A stretch of DNA of 64,000 bases from Amycolatopsis sp. FBCC-B4732 (lineage in GTDB: Bacteria; Actinomycetota; Actinomycetes; Mycobacteriales; Pseudonocardiaceae), in assembly GCF_023008405.1 (NCBI RefSeq), contig NZ_CP095376.1, positions 5,046,001-5,110,000 on the forward strand, written 5' to 3'. Position 1 is the first letter of the stretch, and every line of letters starts with the position of its first letter. The position numbers and the translations under genes are program-made. Positions 41,962 to 50,213 of the stretch are shown here, piece by piece. Below the pieces are notes generated by a model, which had not been told where the DNA came from, did not search any database, and worked only from the letters and a program-made list of their open reading frames with translations.

Positions 41962-43323
41962 ATGACGAAGAACTACGGCGACAAGGTGGTGGCCGTCGAG
42001 CCGGGCGGGGTCGAGCCCGTCGCCGACGCCGACCGGCACGGGACGCCGCGGCAACTGGCCTGGACCTGGGCCTCCCCCAACCTCGAGTTCGCCACCGTCT
42101 TCGTCGGCGTCCTCGCCGTCACGGCGTTCGGGCTGACGTTCTGGCAGGCCGCGCTCGCCGTCGTCGCCGGGAACGGGCTGGGCGCGCTCGCGCACGGCGT
42201 CCTGTCCGCGCGCGGACCGCGCTACGGCGTGCCGCAGATGGTGCTCGGGCGGGCCGCGTTCGGCTACCGCGGCAACCTCCTGCCCGCCGCGCTGATGTCG
42301 GTGATGGCGGGCATCGGGTGGTTCGCCGTCAACAGCGTCAGCGGCGCCTTCGCCCTCGCCGGCCTCACCGGCCTGCCGGCGCTCGCCTGCCTCGTGCTCG
42401 TCGTCGCGCTGCAGATCGTCATCGCCTTCTTCGGGCACAACCTCGTGCAGGCCTACGAAAAGTACGTCTTCGCCGTCCTCGCCGTCGTGTTCGCCGCGGC
42501 GAGCGTGGTCGTGTTCACGAAGTCGGGCGCCACGCCGAACACCGGGAGCGTCGGCGGGTTCCTGCTCACCGTCGGCACCGCGTTCGGCTACACCGCGGGC
42601 TGGAACCCCTACGCCGCCGACTACACGCGCTACCTGCCGAAGACCGCGTCGACACGCGCGATCGGCCGCTACGCCGGGCTCGGGCTGTTCCTGTCCACCA
42701 CCGTGCTGATGCTCGCCGGCGCCGCGTCGACGACCATCGGCGGCCCGGCCGACGCCAACCCGGCGACGGCGTTCACCGGGCACCTGCCCGGGTTCCTCGC
42801 CGCGGCGACGCTGCTGGCCATCACGCTCGGCGCGGTCGCGGCGAACGTCCTGAACGTCTACTCGGGAGCGCTTGCCTTCCTCGCCCTCGGCGTCCGGCTG
42901 CCGCTGGCCTGGCGCCGCGCGGCCGTCGCGCTCGCCTTCGGCGCGGTCGGGTTCGTGCTCGCCTGGCTCGGGCTCGGCGACGCCGGGCACGCCTACGAGA
43001 ACTTCCTGCTGGTCATCGCCTACTGGATCGGCCCGTGGCTCGGCGTGCTGCTGGCCGACCACCACCTGCGCCGCGGCACCGACTTCGGCGCGCTGCTCGC
43101 CGACGAGAACCACCGCAACGTCGCCGGGTTCACCGCGTTCCTGGTCGGCCTGGTGGTCTCCGTCGGCCTCTTCGCGAACCAGGCGCTCTACACCGCGCCG
43201 ATCCCGGAAGCCGTGCCCGGCACCGGTGATCTGACGTTCGCGGCCGGGTTCGTGCTCGCCGCCGGGACCTACCTGCTGCTGCGCCGTCAGCGCACCGGCG
43301 TGCCGTCGCGGCGGCAGCCGTAG
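41962..43323 (+). CDS. NCS1-family purine/cytosine permease
   Basis: The 453-aa transporter has 12 hydrophobic helices. The entry segment TWASPNLEFATVFVG and the GYTAGWNPYAADYTRYLP stretch in the middle are typical of NCS1 nucleobase:cation symporters of the CodB type. I chose ATG 41962; a candidate -10 TACCGT at 41951-41956 lies just before it, suggesting a leaderless mRNA. An in-frame ATG at 41938 is possible. The 3' end overlaps the convergent hypothetical gene by 37 bp. The deaminase at 37.9 kb could act on an imported base, but the two are not linked. Confidence 0.9.
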   Translation: MTKNYGDKVVAVEPGGVEPVADADRHGTPRQLAWTWASPNLEFATVFVGVLAVTAFGLTFWQAALAVVAGNGLGALAHGVLSARGPRYGVPQMVLGRAAFGYRGNLLPAALMSVMAGIGWFAVNSVSGAFALAGLTGLPALACLVLVVALQIVIAFFGHNLVQAYEKYVFAVLAVVFAAASVVVFTKSGATPNTGSVGGFLLTVGTAFGYTAGWNPYAADYTRYLPKTASTRAIGRYAGLGLFLSTTVLMLAGAASTTIGGPADANPATAFTGHLPGFLAAATLLAITLGAVAANVLNVYSGALAFLALGVRLPLAWRRAAVALAFGAVGFVLAWLGLGDAGHAYENFLLVIAYWIGPWLGVLLADHHLRRGTDFGALLADENHRNVAGFTAFLVGLVVSVGLFANQALYTAPIPEAVPGTGDLTFAAGFVLAAGTYLLLRRQRTGVPSRRQP

Positions 43324-43775
43324 GGCGAGCACCGGCCCCAGTCGTACGTCGGCGGCGGGAGGGTGACCGTGGCCGTCGAAGGCGGGGGCAGCTCCACCGT
43401 CACGGTCGGCGCCGGCGTGGCGGTCGGCGTCCTGCGCGCGTGCATCACCACCGGGGACGGCGTGGTCGTGCTCGTCGGCGCGGCGACCGCGCTCGACGAC
43501 GGGGCGCCGGTGGCCGGCTGCAGCTGCGGGAACTGCGTCGACCCGGGCACGGGTTCCGGCCGCGTCGCCAGCGCGAGCACCAGCCCGCCCAGCACGACGA
43601 AAACCGCCGCCGCCAGCGCGAACCGGCCGCCCGACCCGCGCGGCCCGGGCTCGGTGCCGCGCCGCGCCGCCGTTTCGGCCGAGCGCGAACCGGGTTTGCG
43701 CGGCCGCGCACCCGCCGCCCGCAGCAGTTCGTCGACCGTGACCCGATCCCGCCGCCTGCGCGCACTGCGCGTCAT
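43287..43775 (-). CDS. Single-pass membrane protein with Pro/Thr-rich exterior
   Basis: The 162-aa protein begins MTRSARRRRDRVTVDELLRA. It has a basic cytoplasmic head, one membrane helix (FALAAAVFVVLGGLVLALA, about residues 52-70) and a Pro/Thr/Ser-rich outer part ending in a two-cysteine tail (GRCSPYGCRRDG). Similar small proteins are common in Pseudonocardiaceae and have no known role. The 37-bp overlap with the permease gene on the other strand is unusual but both frames carry normal codon bias. Confidence 0.7.
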   Translation of the reverse strand: MTRSARRRRDRVTVDELLRAAGARPRKPGSRSAETAARRGTEPGPRGSGGRFALAAAVFVVLGGLVLALATRPEPVPGSTQFPQLQPATGAPSSSAVAAPTSTTTPSPVVMHARRTPTATPAPTVTVELPPPSTATVTLPPPTYDWGRCSPYGCRRDGTPVR

Positions 43776-43902
43776 GCACGACCTCCGCCCCGTAGCTGCA
43801 CCGGGTGGATCGTAGGAAGCCGCGCCGGAATTGTAAACGCGCTGATCGCAGCGGTCTCGTAATCGTTCCGAGACATCCGGATCGCCTTCCCGGCCGTAGT
43901 CG

Positions 43903-45684
43903 TCAACGAGGCGCGAACCGCCGCAGGAGAGCGCCCACGCGCCGGGTCACGGGGGTGAACTCCGGGAGCTTCAGCAGCGCCAGCAACCCGAACGGCACGG
44001 CCATCCCGAGCAAGGTCTGGACCGGCAGTTTCACCCACGCGGCGGGGATCGGGCCGAGCGAGCCGGGCACGGCGTAGCCGGCCAGCACCGCGGCCCCGAC
44101 GCCGAGGGCGCTGACCCCCAGCACGATCAGGCCGACCCGCAGCGACCGCTTGCTGCGCAGGTGCCCGAGCCGGACCCACAGCCAGACCTGGCCGAGCACG
44201 GCGCCGACCACGAACCCGGCGCCGTTGACGAGCATCACGCCGTAGACGATGTGCTCGCCGTCGAGCAATCCCCGGCAGAGCAGCAGCAGCGGGATCTTCA
44301 CCGCGGTCATCACGAGCATGATCAGCGTCGGCGTCCGGGCGTCCTTCATCGCGTAGAACACCCGCAGCTGCAACATGACCAGCGCGAACGGCAGCAGCCC
44401 GACGGCCGAGACGGCGAGGGTCTGGCCGAGCCGCTCGGCGTCTTCGAGCGTGCCGCGGCCCCAGGTGAAGATCGCGACGCCGATCGGGGTGCCGACCACG
44501 GCCAGCACCGCCGAGATGGGCACGAAGAGCACCGTGGACATCCGGGACGCGAGCGAAAGGTCGCCGACGAGCGAACCCGTGTCGCCGTCCGCGGCCGCGC
44601 GGCTCATCCGCGGCATCAGCGCGGTCAGCAGCGAAACGCCGAGGATCCCGTACGGCAGCTGGAAGAGCAGCGACGCGTAGCTGTAGGCGGTGACCCCGCC
44701 GCTGGTGCCGCCGGTCAGCACCCGGGTGGTGACGACGAACCCGACGTGGCTCACCACGACGTAGCCGAGGATCCACGCGGCGAGCCCGCCGAACTCCTTG
44801 ATCCGCGGGTCGAAGCCCCAGCGCCAGCGGAACCGGAACCCGGTGCGCAGCAACGCCGGGATCAGCACGACGGCCTGCGCGACGATGCCGAGCGTGGTGC
44901 CCAGGCCGAGCACGAGCAGCTTCGGGTCGCTCATCCGGGCCGGGTCGAGGACCAGCTCGCCGGGCACCACGGCGAACACCACGAGCGTGCCGGTGACGAC
45001 GACGTTGTTGAGCACGGGCGCCCACGCCGGCGGACCGAAGACGTTCTGCGCGTTGAGGATCGCCGACAGCAGCGCGAAGAGGCCGTAGAAGAGGATCTGC
45101 GGCAGCAGCAGGTACGCGAGCGCCGTGGTCAGCCCCGGGTTGGCGGTCGCGGACGATTTGTCGACGTAGAGCGCGGTGAACACCGGGGCGATCGCCACCG
45201 CGACCGCCGTGCCGACGGTGAGCAGCACCAGCGCCATCGTGATCAGCCGCTGCGTGTACGCGCGGCCGCCGTCCGGATCGTCGTGGGAGCGCACGAGCAG
45301 CGGCACGACGACACTGGCGAGCACGCCGCCGAAGAGCAGTTCGAAGACGATGTTGGGCAGCGTGTTCGCGACGGTGAAGGAGTCGTTGACGACCCCGGTC
45401 CCGACCACGGCGGCCAGCAGCAGCTTGGCGACGAACCCGGTGACCCGGCTGACCGCGGACGCGACCGCCATCCGCCCGCTCGAGCGGGCCAGCGACGACC
45501 CGGCGCCCTCGCCGCGCCCGGCGCTGACCGGGGACGCGGGCGGGCGCGCGACGATCTGGGTGGCGAACTCGTCGTAGGGCCGGTGCGAGACGTCGAGGTC
45601 GCGGGTCGGCCAATGCGGGCCGCGCAGCTCGCTGGGGAGGAAGACCGTCGCGTCGTCGTCGACCGGTGGTGGGGGTTCCGCCAT
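43903..45684 (-). CDS. murJ: MurJ/MviN-type lipid flippase
   Basis: The protein of 593 aa (from ATG 45684, MAEPPPPVDD; an in-frame upstream start at 45723 is possible) has a short Pro-rich cytoplasmic head and about 14 helices of the MOP superfamily. Family features are the ASAVSRVTGFVAKLLLAAVV first helix, TLPNIVFELLFGGVLASVVV and the GLFALLSAILNAQ segment. MurJ proteins flip lipid II. In actinobacteria the housekeeping copy usually carries a pseudokinase tail and lies in a conserved oriC-proximal cluster; this one has neither, so it is probably a paralogue for a special envelope or a secondary cell-wall task. Confidence 0.85.
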   Translation of the reverse strand: MAEPPPPVDDDATVFLPSELRGPHWPTRDLDVSHRPYDEFATQIVARPPASPVSAGRGEGAGSSLARSSGRMAVASAVSRVTGFVAKLLLAAVVGTGVVNDSFTVANTLPNIVFELLFGGVLASVVVPLLVRSHDDPDGGRAYTQRLITMALVLLTVGTAVAVAIAPVFTALYVDKSSATANPGLTTALAYLLLPQILFYGLFALLSAILNAQNVFGPPAWAPVLNNVVVTGTLVVFAVVPGELVLDPARMSDPKLLVLGLGTTLGIVAQAVVLIPALLRTGFRFRWRWGFDPRIKEFGGLAAWILGYVVVSHVGFVVTTRVLTGGTSGGVTAYSYASLLFQLPYGILGVSLLTALMPRMSRAAADGDTGSLVGDLSLASRMSTVLFVPISAVLAVVGTPIGVAIFTWGRGTLEDAERLGQTLAVSAVGLLPFALVMLQLRVFYAMKDARTPTLIMLVMTAVKIPLLLLCRGLLDGEHIVYGVMLVNGAGFVVGAVLGQVWLWVRLGHLRSKRSLRVGLIVLGVSALGVGAAVLAGYAVPGSLGPIPAAWVKLPVQTLLGMAVPFGLLALLKLPEFTPVTRRVGALLRRFAPR

Positions 45685-45736
45685 GGCCCAAGCCTGCCAG
45701 GTCGGGCGGGTTTTCGTCCCCATTCCGGACCCGACT

Positions 45737-45783
45737 GGTATTTCTATACCGGAAACGTGCTACCGTTCCGGTATAACTATACC
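45737..45783. promoter_or_regulatory. Twin AT-rich palindromes between murJ and map
   Basis: GGTATA-N2-TATACC occurs as a perfect copy at 45770-45783 and with one mismatch at 45737-45750, 33 bp (about three helical turns) apart. Between them TATACCGGAA (45745-45754) is repeated inversely at 45766-45775. It looks like a cooperative operator for a dimeric repressor controlling one or both divergent genes. Confidence 0.75.
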
Positions 45784-45806
45784 GACTCTGGTAACGCGAG
45801 GTTTTC

Positions 45807-46598
45807 GTGATCGAACTGAAGACGCCTGCGGAAGTCGACCGCATGCACGTCGCCGGGCGCTTCGTCGCCGAGATCCTGACCGAGGTCGGCCGGCTCGCCG
45901 ACGTGGGCGTCAACCTCATGGACCTCGAGCACCACGCGCGCGGCATGATCAAGCGGCGCGGGGCGGAATCGTGCTACTGGGACTACGCGCCGTCCTTCGG
46001 CGAGGGCCCGTTCCGCAACGTCATCTGCCTGTCGGTCAACGACGCCGTCCTGCACGGCCTGCCGCACGACTACGTGCTGCGCGACGGTGACGTGGTCACC
46101 GCCGACCTCGCGGTCAGCATCGACGGCTGGGCGGCCGACTCGGCACGCACGGTGATCGTCGGCACCCCCGCCGAGGCGGACCTGCGGATCATCCGGGCGA
46201 CGGAGGTGGCACTGGAAGCGGCGATCGACGCGGCGCGCCCCGGCAACCGGCTGGGCGACATCTCGGCGGCGATCGGGGCGGTGGCCCGCGAGTACGGCTA
46301 CCCGGTCAACACCGAGTTCGGCGGGCACGGCATCGGCCGCACCATGCACGAGGACCTGCACGTCCCCAACCAGGGCACGGCCGGGCGCGGGATGAAGCTG
46401 CGGCCGGGGCTGACCCTCGCGCTGGAGCCGTGGTTCGCGGCCACGACCGACCGGATCGTCTTCGATCCCGACGGCTGGACGATCCGCTCGGCCGACGGTT
46501 CCCGCACGGCCCACTCCGAGCACACGATCGCCGTCACCGAGGGCGCTCCCCTGGTGCTCACCCGGCGCGAAGCGGAACTCGCCGACGGGAACGGATGA
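45807..46598 (+). CDS. map: Type I methionine aminopeptidase paralogue
   Basis: The 263-aa metalloprotease has all five metal ligands in order: Asp in VTADLAVSIDGW, Asp in AADSARTV, His in FGGHGIGRTMHE, Glu in ALEPWF and Glu in AHSEHTIAV. It removes the initiator methionine. ATG-equivalent start GTG 45807 follows GCGAGG. The housekeeping map of actinobacteria lies with the ribosomal protein/secY genes, so this isolated copy with its own operators is probably regulated and conditional. Confidence 0.92.
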   Translation: MIELKTPAEVDRMHVAGRFVAEILTEVGRLADVGVNLMDLEHHARGMIKRRGAESCYWDYAPSFGEGPFRNVICLSVNDAVLHGLPHDYVLRDGDVVTADLAVSIDGWAADSARTVIVGTPAEADLRIIRATEVALEAAIDAARPGNRLGDISAAIGAVAREYGYPVNTEFGGHGIGRTMHEDLHVPNQGTAGRGMKLRPGLTLALEPWFAATTDRIVFDPDGWTIRSADGSRTAHSEHTIAVTEGAPLVLTRREAELADGNG

Positions 46599-46626
46599 GC
46601 GAACCGGCGACGCTCGGTGACGTCGC

Positions 46627-46923
46627 TCAGGCGGCGACGACGATCTCCAGCGCGGCCCGGCCGGCCTCGGTGAGCTCGGCCGGAACGCGCCCGGTGGCGG
46701 CTTCGGCGGCGGGCCGCAGGTAGCCGCCGTGGGCGAGTGCGTGCGCGGTCATCTGATCGCAGCAGGCGAATCCGTCGATGAAGAGGTCGGGCTCGCAGCT
46801 GCACGACATCTGCGCGCGTCCCGCCGCCACCGCCCTCAGCATCGCCATGGCGCGGTGGGTGAGCTCGACTCCTGAACCGGACACCGGACTGCCTTTCTCC
46901 TCGGAACCACTACGCATAGTCAT
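46627..46923 (-). CDS. Small cysteine-containing hypothetical protein
   Basis: The 98-aa protein begins MTMRSGSEEKGSPVSGSG. Its notable feature is a cluster of four cysteines (MSCSCEPDLFIDGFACCDQ), followed by a helical C-terminus with VPAELTEAGRAALEIVVAA, which resembles the wing helix seen in small regulators. It could be a metal-binding peptide or unrecognised DNA-binding protein. It converges on map, 28 bp away. Codon bias supports coding. Confidence 0.55.
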   Translation of the reverse strand: MTMRSGSEEKGSPVSGSGVELTHRAMAMLRAVAAGRAQMSCSCEPDLFIDGFACCDQMTAHALAHGGYLRPAAEAATGRVPAELTEAGRAALEIVVAA

Positions 46924-47044
46924 TCGCCCGTTGGGCTGATTGTGTTACTTACGGCACTATGACGTTTCGGGTGCCGGTGCGGTTCCGCCGGGTCGTGCAC
47001 GCCGGAGGGGGCGGGGTCCGGTGTCCCGGTCCCCGCCCCCTCCT

Positions 47045-47917
47045 TCACCGCTCCAGCGCCCGCCGGGCGTTGGCCAGCCGCGCCCGCAGCGCCTGCGCCA
47101 GCGCGTCGAACTCGCCGCGCCGGTCCGCGATCGCCCGCTGCTGGTAGGCGGTTTCCACCGCCAGCCACGTCCCGGGCAACGCGGTCCGCGTCCGGCACGC
47201 CAGGTCCGCCTTCGCGACCGCGATCTCCGCCGGGGCCGGCGCGGGGCCGCTCCACCGGACGTCGTCGTTGGCCGCCCACACGTCGGCGTACCGCTCCCCC
47301 GCTTCCGCCATGCAGGCACGCCAGCCGGCCATCGCCGCCTGAACCCGCGGATCAGCCTGAGCCGTCAGGTAGAGCTCGCGGTCGAGCTCCGCGAACGCCT
47401 CCCCCGGCAAGGCCGCCGGCACGCCCTCCTCGAGCCGGCGGCGGGCCTCCCCGACGCAGCCGCCCTCGGGGACCGGCCGGCCCCGCACCTCCGACGTGCC
47501 CTTGCCGGTGTAGACCACCAGCACGTCCAGCGGGGGCTGCGCCTGCGCCACGCGGTCCGGCGGCTGCGCCGCGTGGTAGCCGAGGCGGGCGACCTCGGCG
47601 GCGTCCACGATCCCGTAGCGGCCCCCCGCCGCCGGCCGGGACGTGTCCACCGCGGCGATCGACGGCGGCGTCCAGTCGTACCCGAAGCGCGCCAGGCACT
47701 TGCCCGCCAGCGCGGCGGTGGCCCGCTCGATCACGTTGACCTCGGCGGCGGGGTGCCGGTAGGCGTCGAACGGCAGCACGACGTCCGCGCCCGACACCAC
47801 CGGTCGCACCGGCCCGATCGGCGGCGGCCCGGGCTCCGCGGCGTCGCCCGCCGACAGGGCGACGCCGCACCCGAGCGCCGCGACGGCGACCGCCGCGGCG
47901 ATCCGCGCCGCCCTCAC
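47045..47917 (-). CDS. Exported hypothetical protein
   Basis: It starts at GTG 47917, overlapping the stop of the I36 gene (GTGA). The 290-aa product has a signal-like N-terminus (RIAAAVAVAALGCGVAL), where LGCG may be a weak lipobox. The mature part has cysteines at VAGKCLARFGY-like (AGKCLARFGYDW), EGGCVGEARRR, WRACMAEAGER and ADLACRTRTA positions spaced as in helical bundles, and Trp/Tyr-rich ends. The family is common in Pseudonocardiaceae (often annotated as hypothetical); no function is known. Translational coupling suggests action together with the I36-type protein. Confidence 0.75.
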   Translation of the reverse strand: MRAARIAAAVAVAALGCGVALSAGDAAEPGPPPIGPVRPVVSGADVVLPFDAYRHPAAEVNVIERATAALAGKCLARFGYDWTPPSIAAVDTSRPAAGGRYGIVDAAEVARLGYHAAQPPDRVAQAQPPLDVLVVYTGKGTSEVRGRPVPEGGCVGEARRRLEEGVPAALPGEAFAELDRELYLTAQADPRVQAAMAGWRACMAEAGERYADVWAANDDVRWSGPAPAPAEIAVAKADLACRTRTALPGTWLAVETAYQQRAIADRRGEFDALAQALRARLANARRALER

Positions 47918-48354
47918 CCGTAGTACGTGCCGCACGCGATGTTGAAGTGGTGGGAGTTCATCACGTCGTTGGCCACCCAGCCGTCGTGGTTGTCCCCGGA
48001 GAGCCGGACGTTCGCGAAGTTCCGCACCGTGCCGCTCGACCGGATCGTGAAGCACGACCCCCGGTACTGGGAGTTGTAGTAGACGGCGATCGGCGAGTTG
48101 GTGTCCTTGTTCTCCATCGAGCTGACGTTGTTGTACGTGCCGTCGCCCGCCCACAGCGGGATGCTGGTGCCGGCGTACCGCAGGCTCCCCCAGTTGGCCT
48201 GGCTGTTGAAGTTCTCGAACTTGTAGCCGCCCAGATCGGAGTTCGAGTACATGCACGCGTACTGCGCCTGGCACGCGGCCTCGGCCGGCCCGGCGGCGCC
48301 GACCCCCACCGTCGCCGCCACGGCCACCGCGGCCACCACTGCTGCTGCTCTCAT
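47914..48354 (-). CDS. Secreted peptidase-inhibitor-like protein, family I36
   Basis: The 146-aa protein has a signal peptide ending PAEA-ACQ. The mature part is a beta/gamma-crystallin-like domain with the features of family I36 metalloprotease inhibitors (SMPI): CQAQYACMYSNSDLGGYKF at the start, and repeated aromatic/Asn-rich strands with cysteines near the end (GSCFTIRSS, FNIACGTYYG). It would act outside the cell, possibly protecting it from proteases. It lies between the HTH-nSTAND gene and the hypothetical exported gene, with a TGA/GTG overlap to the latter. Confidence 0.88.
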   Translation of the reverse strand: MRAAAVVAAVAVAATVGVGAAGPAEAACQAQYACMYSNSDLGGYKFENFNSQANWGSLRYAGTSIPLWAGDGTYNNVSSMENKDTNSPIAVYYNSQYRGSCFTIRSSGTVRNFANVRLSGDNHDGWVANDVMNSHHFNIACGTYYG

Positions 48355-48403
48355 GGTTTCCTCCCTCGTTCCGTTCCGGTCCGCCCCCCGCGGACCGGGC
48401 TTG

Positions 48404-49975
48404 CTACCCCAGGTCTAGGGCCTCGGCGTTGTCCGGCGCCGGGGCCGCGGCCGCCGGACGACAAAGGTCCGGACAACGATCGGCGCGCGGCAGGGCGACC
48501 GGACCGCAGACCGGCTGGCCGCCGAGCCCGGCCGCCGCGGAGAGGACGCACAGGGCCGCGAGCAGCGCGGCCAGCCATCCCCGGCGCCGGGGGCGCGTCT
48601 CGGCGGCGGTACTGGCGTCGAGATAGGCCCGCTCGTGGACGGTGAGATGCCGCGGGTGCCGGGCCCACGCACGAACGGCCGCGAGGTGAGCGCCGCGCAG
48701 GAGCAGGCTCGGGTCCCGGTCGTGGCGGCGCCAGGTGGCGGCCGCCTGGGTGAGTTCGCGGTGGGTGCGCCGCTCCGCGCCGTCCTCTTCCAGCCACGCG
48801 GCCAGGCGCGGCCAGGCACCCAGCAGCGTCTCGTGGGCCGGCCGGAGCCGGTGGGCGTCGCGCACGAGCACCCGCGCCCGGACGAACCGCTCGACGACGC
48901 CGGCGGCGAGCGGGGTGTCGTCGAGTTCGTCGGCGCTGACGGCCCTGGCGCCTTCCCCGGGGTCGGCGAGCCGGCGGAACAGGTCGCGGGCGACGGCCCG
49001 CCCGGGTGGCCCGAGCGCGTCGAACACGGCCTCCGCCGCGCCGGCCGCCGGTCCGCCGAACTCCCCCGCCGCCTGGAAACCGGCGAGGGTCAGCCGGGTG
49101 CCGCTGCGCCGCCGCCACGTCTCGAGCAGCGCGTGCGACAGCCACGGCAGCGCGCCGGGCCGCCCGTGGGCGAGGGCGACGGCCGTGGTCAGCAGCGGCG
49201 TCTCGACCAGGCAGCGGGCGCGCGCGGCCGGGGCGGTGATCGCCTGCCGCAGTTCGTCGGCGGTCATCGGCCCGACCTCGACGCGGGCCGGCGTCTCGCG
49301 CGGGCCGGCCAGTTCCGCGCAGCGGTCCGCGACGTCCGCGCGCACGGCGAGCACGACCCGCGGCCCGCCCGTGCGCAGCGCGGCGGCGAACCGTGCCCGG
49401 TCGTCGTCGCGGCCGGGTGCGAAGAGCTCTTCGCACTGGTCGACGACGACCAGCGCGTCCCCCTCGGGCAGCCGGTCCCCCGCGGTCGTGAAGACGACCG
49501 CGCCGCTCAAGCGCGGCAGCAGGCCGGCGCGCAGGAGCGACGTCTTCCCGGCGCCCGACGGACCGGTCACGACCACGCAGCGGTGGGCCGCGACGGCGGC
49601 GATCAGGGTGTCGACGAGCCGGTCCCGGCCGAAGAACAGGCCGGCGTCCTCGCGGTCGTAGGCGTCGAGCCCGCGGTAGGGAGCGGTGGCCTCGGCCGGG
49701 GCCGGGGTCGTCAGCTCGGCCGCCGTCGCGCGCCAGCGGCGTTCCCACTCGCCGGCGTCACCGTCGCAGGCGCGGACGTACGCCAGGGTCACCGCCAGGC
49801 TCGGCAGCCGGCGCCCGCCCGCCGCGTCGGACAGCGTGGTGGCGGAGAAGTGCGCCCGGCGCGCCAGTTCGCGGTAGGAGGGGTTCCCCGCGTTCTCCCG
49901 CAGCGCCCGCAGGCCGGCCGCGAACTCGGTCAGCGCGGAGCCGTCCGGCGCCAAGGGCTTCTCAGCGCGCGGCAT
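48404..49975 (-). CDS. HTH-nSTAND1 ATPase with C-terminal membrane helix
   Basis: The 523-aa protein starts MPRAEKPLAPDG at ATG 49975. An XRE-like helix-turn-helix occupies residues 20-75 (YRELARRAHFSATTLSDAAG). A novel-STAND ATPase (nSTAND1) follows: GLFFGRDRLVD entry, Walker A GPSGAGKTSLLRAGLLPRL (about 136-154) and Walker B ALVVVDQCEELFAP. Relatives usually continue with WD40 repeats to over 1,100 aa. Here the protein ends with a membrane helix (about 465-485) and a short Cys/Pro-rich tail. It probably senses at the membrane. A 61-codon gene overlaps its start. Confidence 0.85.
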   Translation of the reverse strand: MPRAEKPLAPDGSALTEFAAGLRALRENAGNPSYRELARRAHFSATTLSDAAGGRRLPSLAVTLAYVRACDGDAGEWERRWRATAAELTTPAPAEATAPYRGLDAYDREDAGLFFGRDRLVDTLIAAVAAHRCVVVTGPSGAGKTSLLRAGLLPRLSGAVVFTTAGDRLPEGDALVVVDQCEELFAPGRDDDRARFAAALRTGGPRVVLAVRADVADRCAELAGPRETPARVEVGPMTADELRQAITAPAARARCLVETPLLTTAVALAHGRPGALPWLSHALLETWRRRSGTRLTLAGFQAAGEFGGPAAGAAEAVFDALGPPGRAVARDLFRRLADPGEGARAVSADELDDTPLAAGVVERFVRARVLVRDAHRLRPAHETLLGAWPRLAAWLEEDGAERRTHRELTQAAATWRRHDRDPSLLLRGAHLAAVRAWARHPRHLTVHERAYLDASTAAETRPRRRGWLAALLAALCVLSAAAGLGGQPVCGPVALPRADRCPDLCRPAAAAPAPDNAEALDLG

Positions 49976-50147
49976 GACCCACCGCCATCCCGGGCGAGCC
50001 GCTCGCGGTGGCGGTGGGCGCCTGCCAGGCCGAGGCGAGGCAGAACCCGCTGACCAGCCCCGCGAACAGGAGGACGGCGGCCAGCTTGCAGGCGAGCGAG
50101 ACCGGTAGGTGCACACACATCGCGGACCCTTTTCGTCGTTTCGACAT
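49962..50147 (-). CDS. Small membrane or secreted peptide upstream of the nSTAND gene
   Basis: The 61-aa frame from ATG 50147 (or ATG 50120, MCVHLPVSLACKLAAVLL, with GAAAAGGG before it) contains one hydrophobic helix and ends 14 bases inside the next gene. Overlap and position suggest translational coupling. It may be a membrane-bound partner or signal for the STAND protein, or only a leader. No family recognised. Confidence 0.5.
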   Translation of the reverse strand: MSKRRKGSAMCVHLPVSLACKLAAVLLFAGLVSGFCLASAWQAPTATASGSPGMAVGHAAR

Positions 50148-50213
50148 TAAGTGGACTCAGGTTAGAGCCCGAGCCGACTTTGCGTCAAGCTGACATGAAG
50201 CTAGGCTTGCGGC

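Noticed and set aside
41794..45810. Several long frames opposite the permease and MurJ genes
   Set aside because: Translations are Arg/Gln/Glu/His-rich with no domain, whereas the opposite strand encodes clear membrane proteins.
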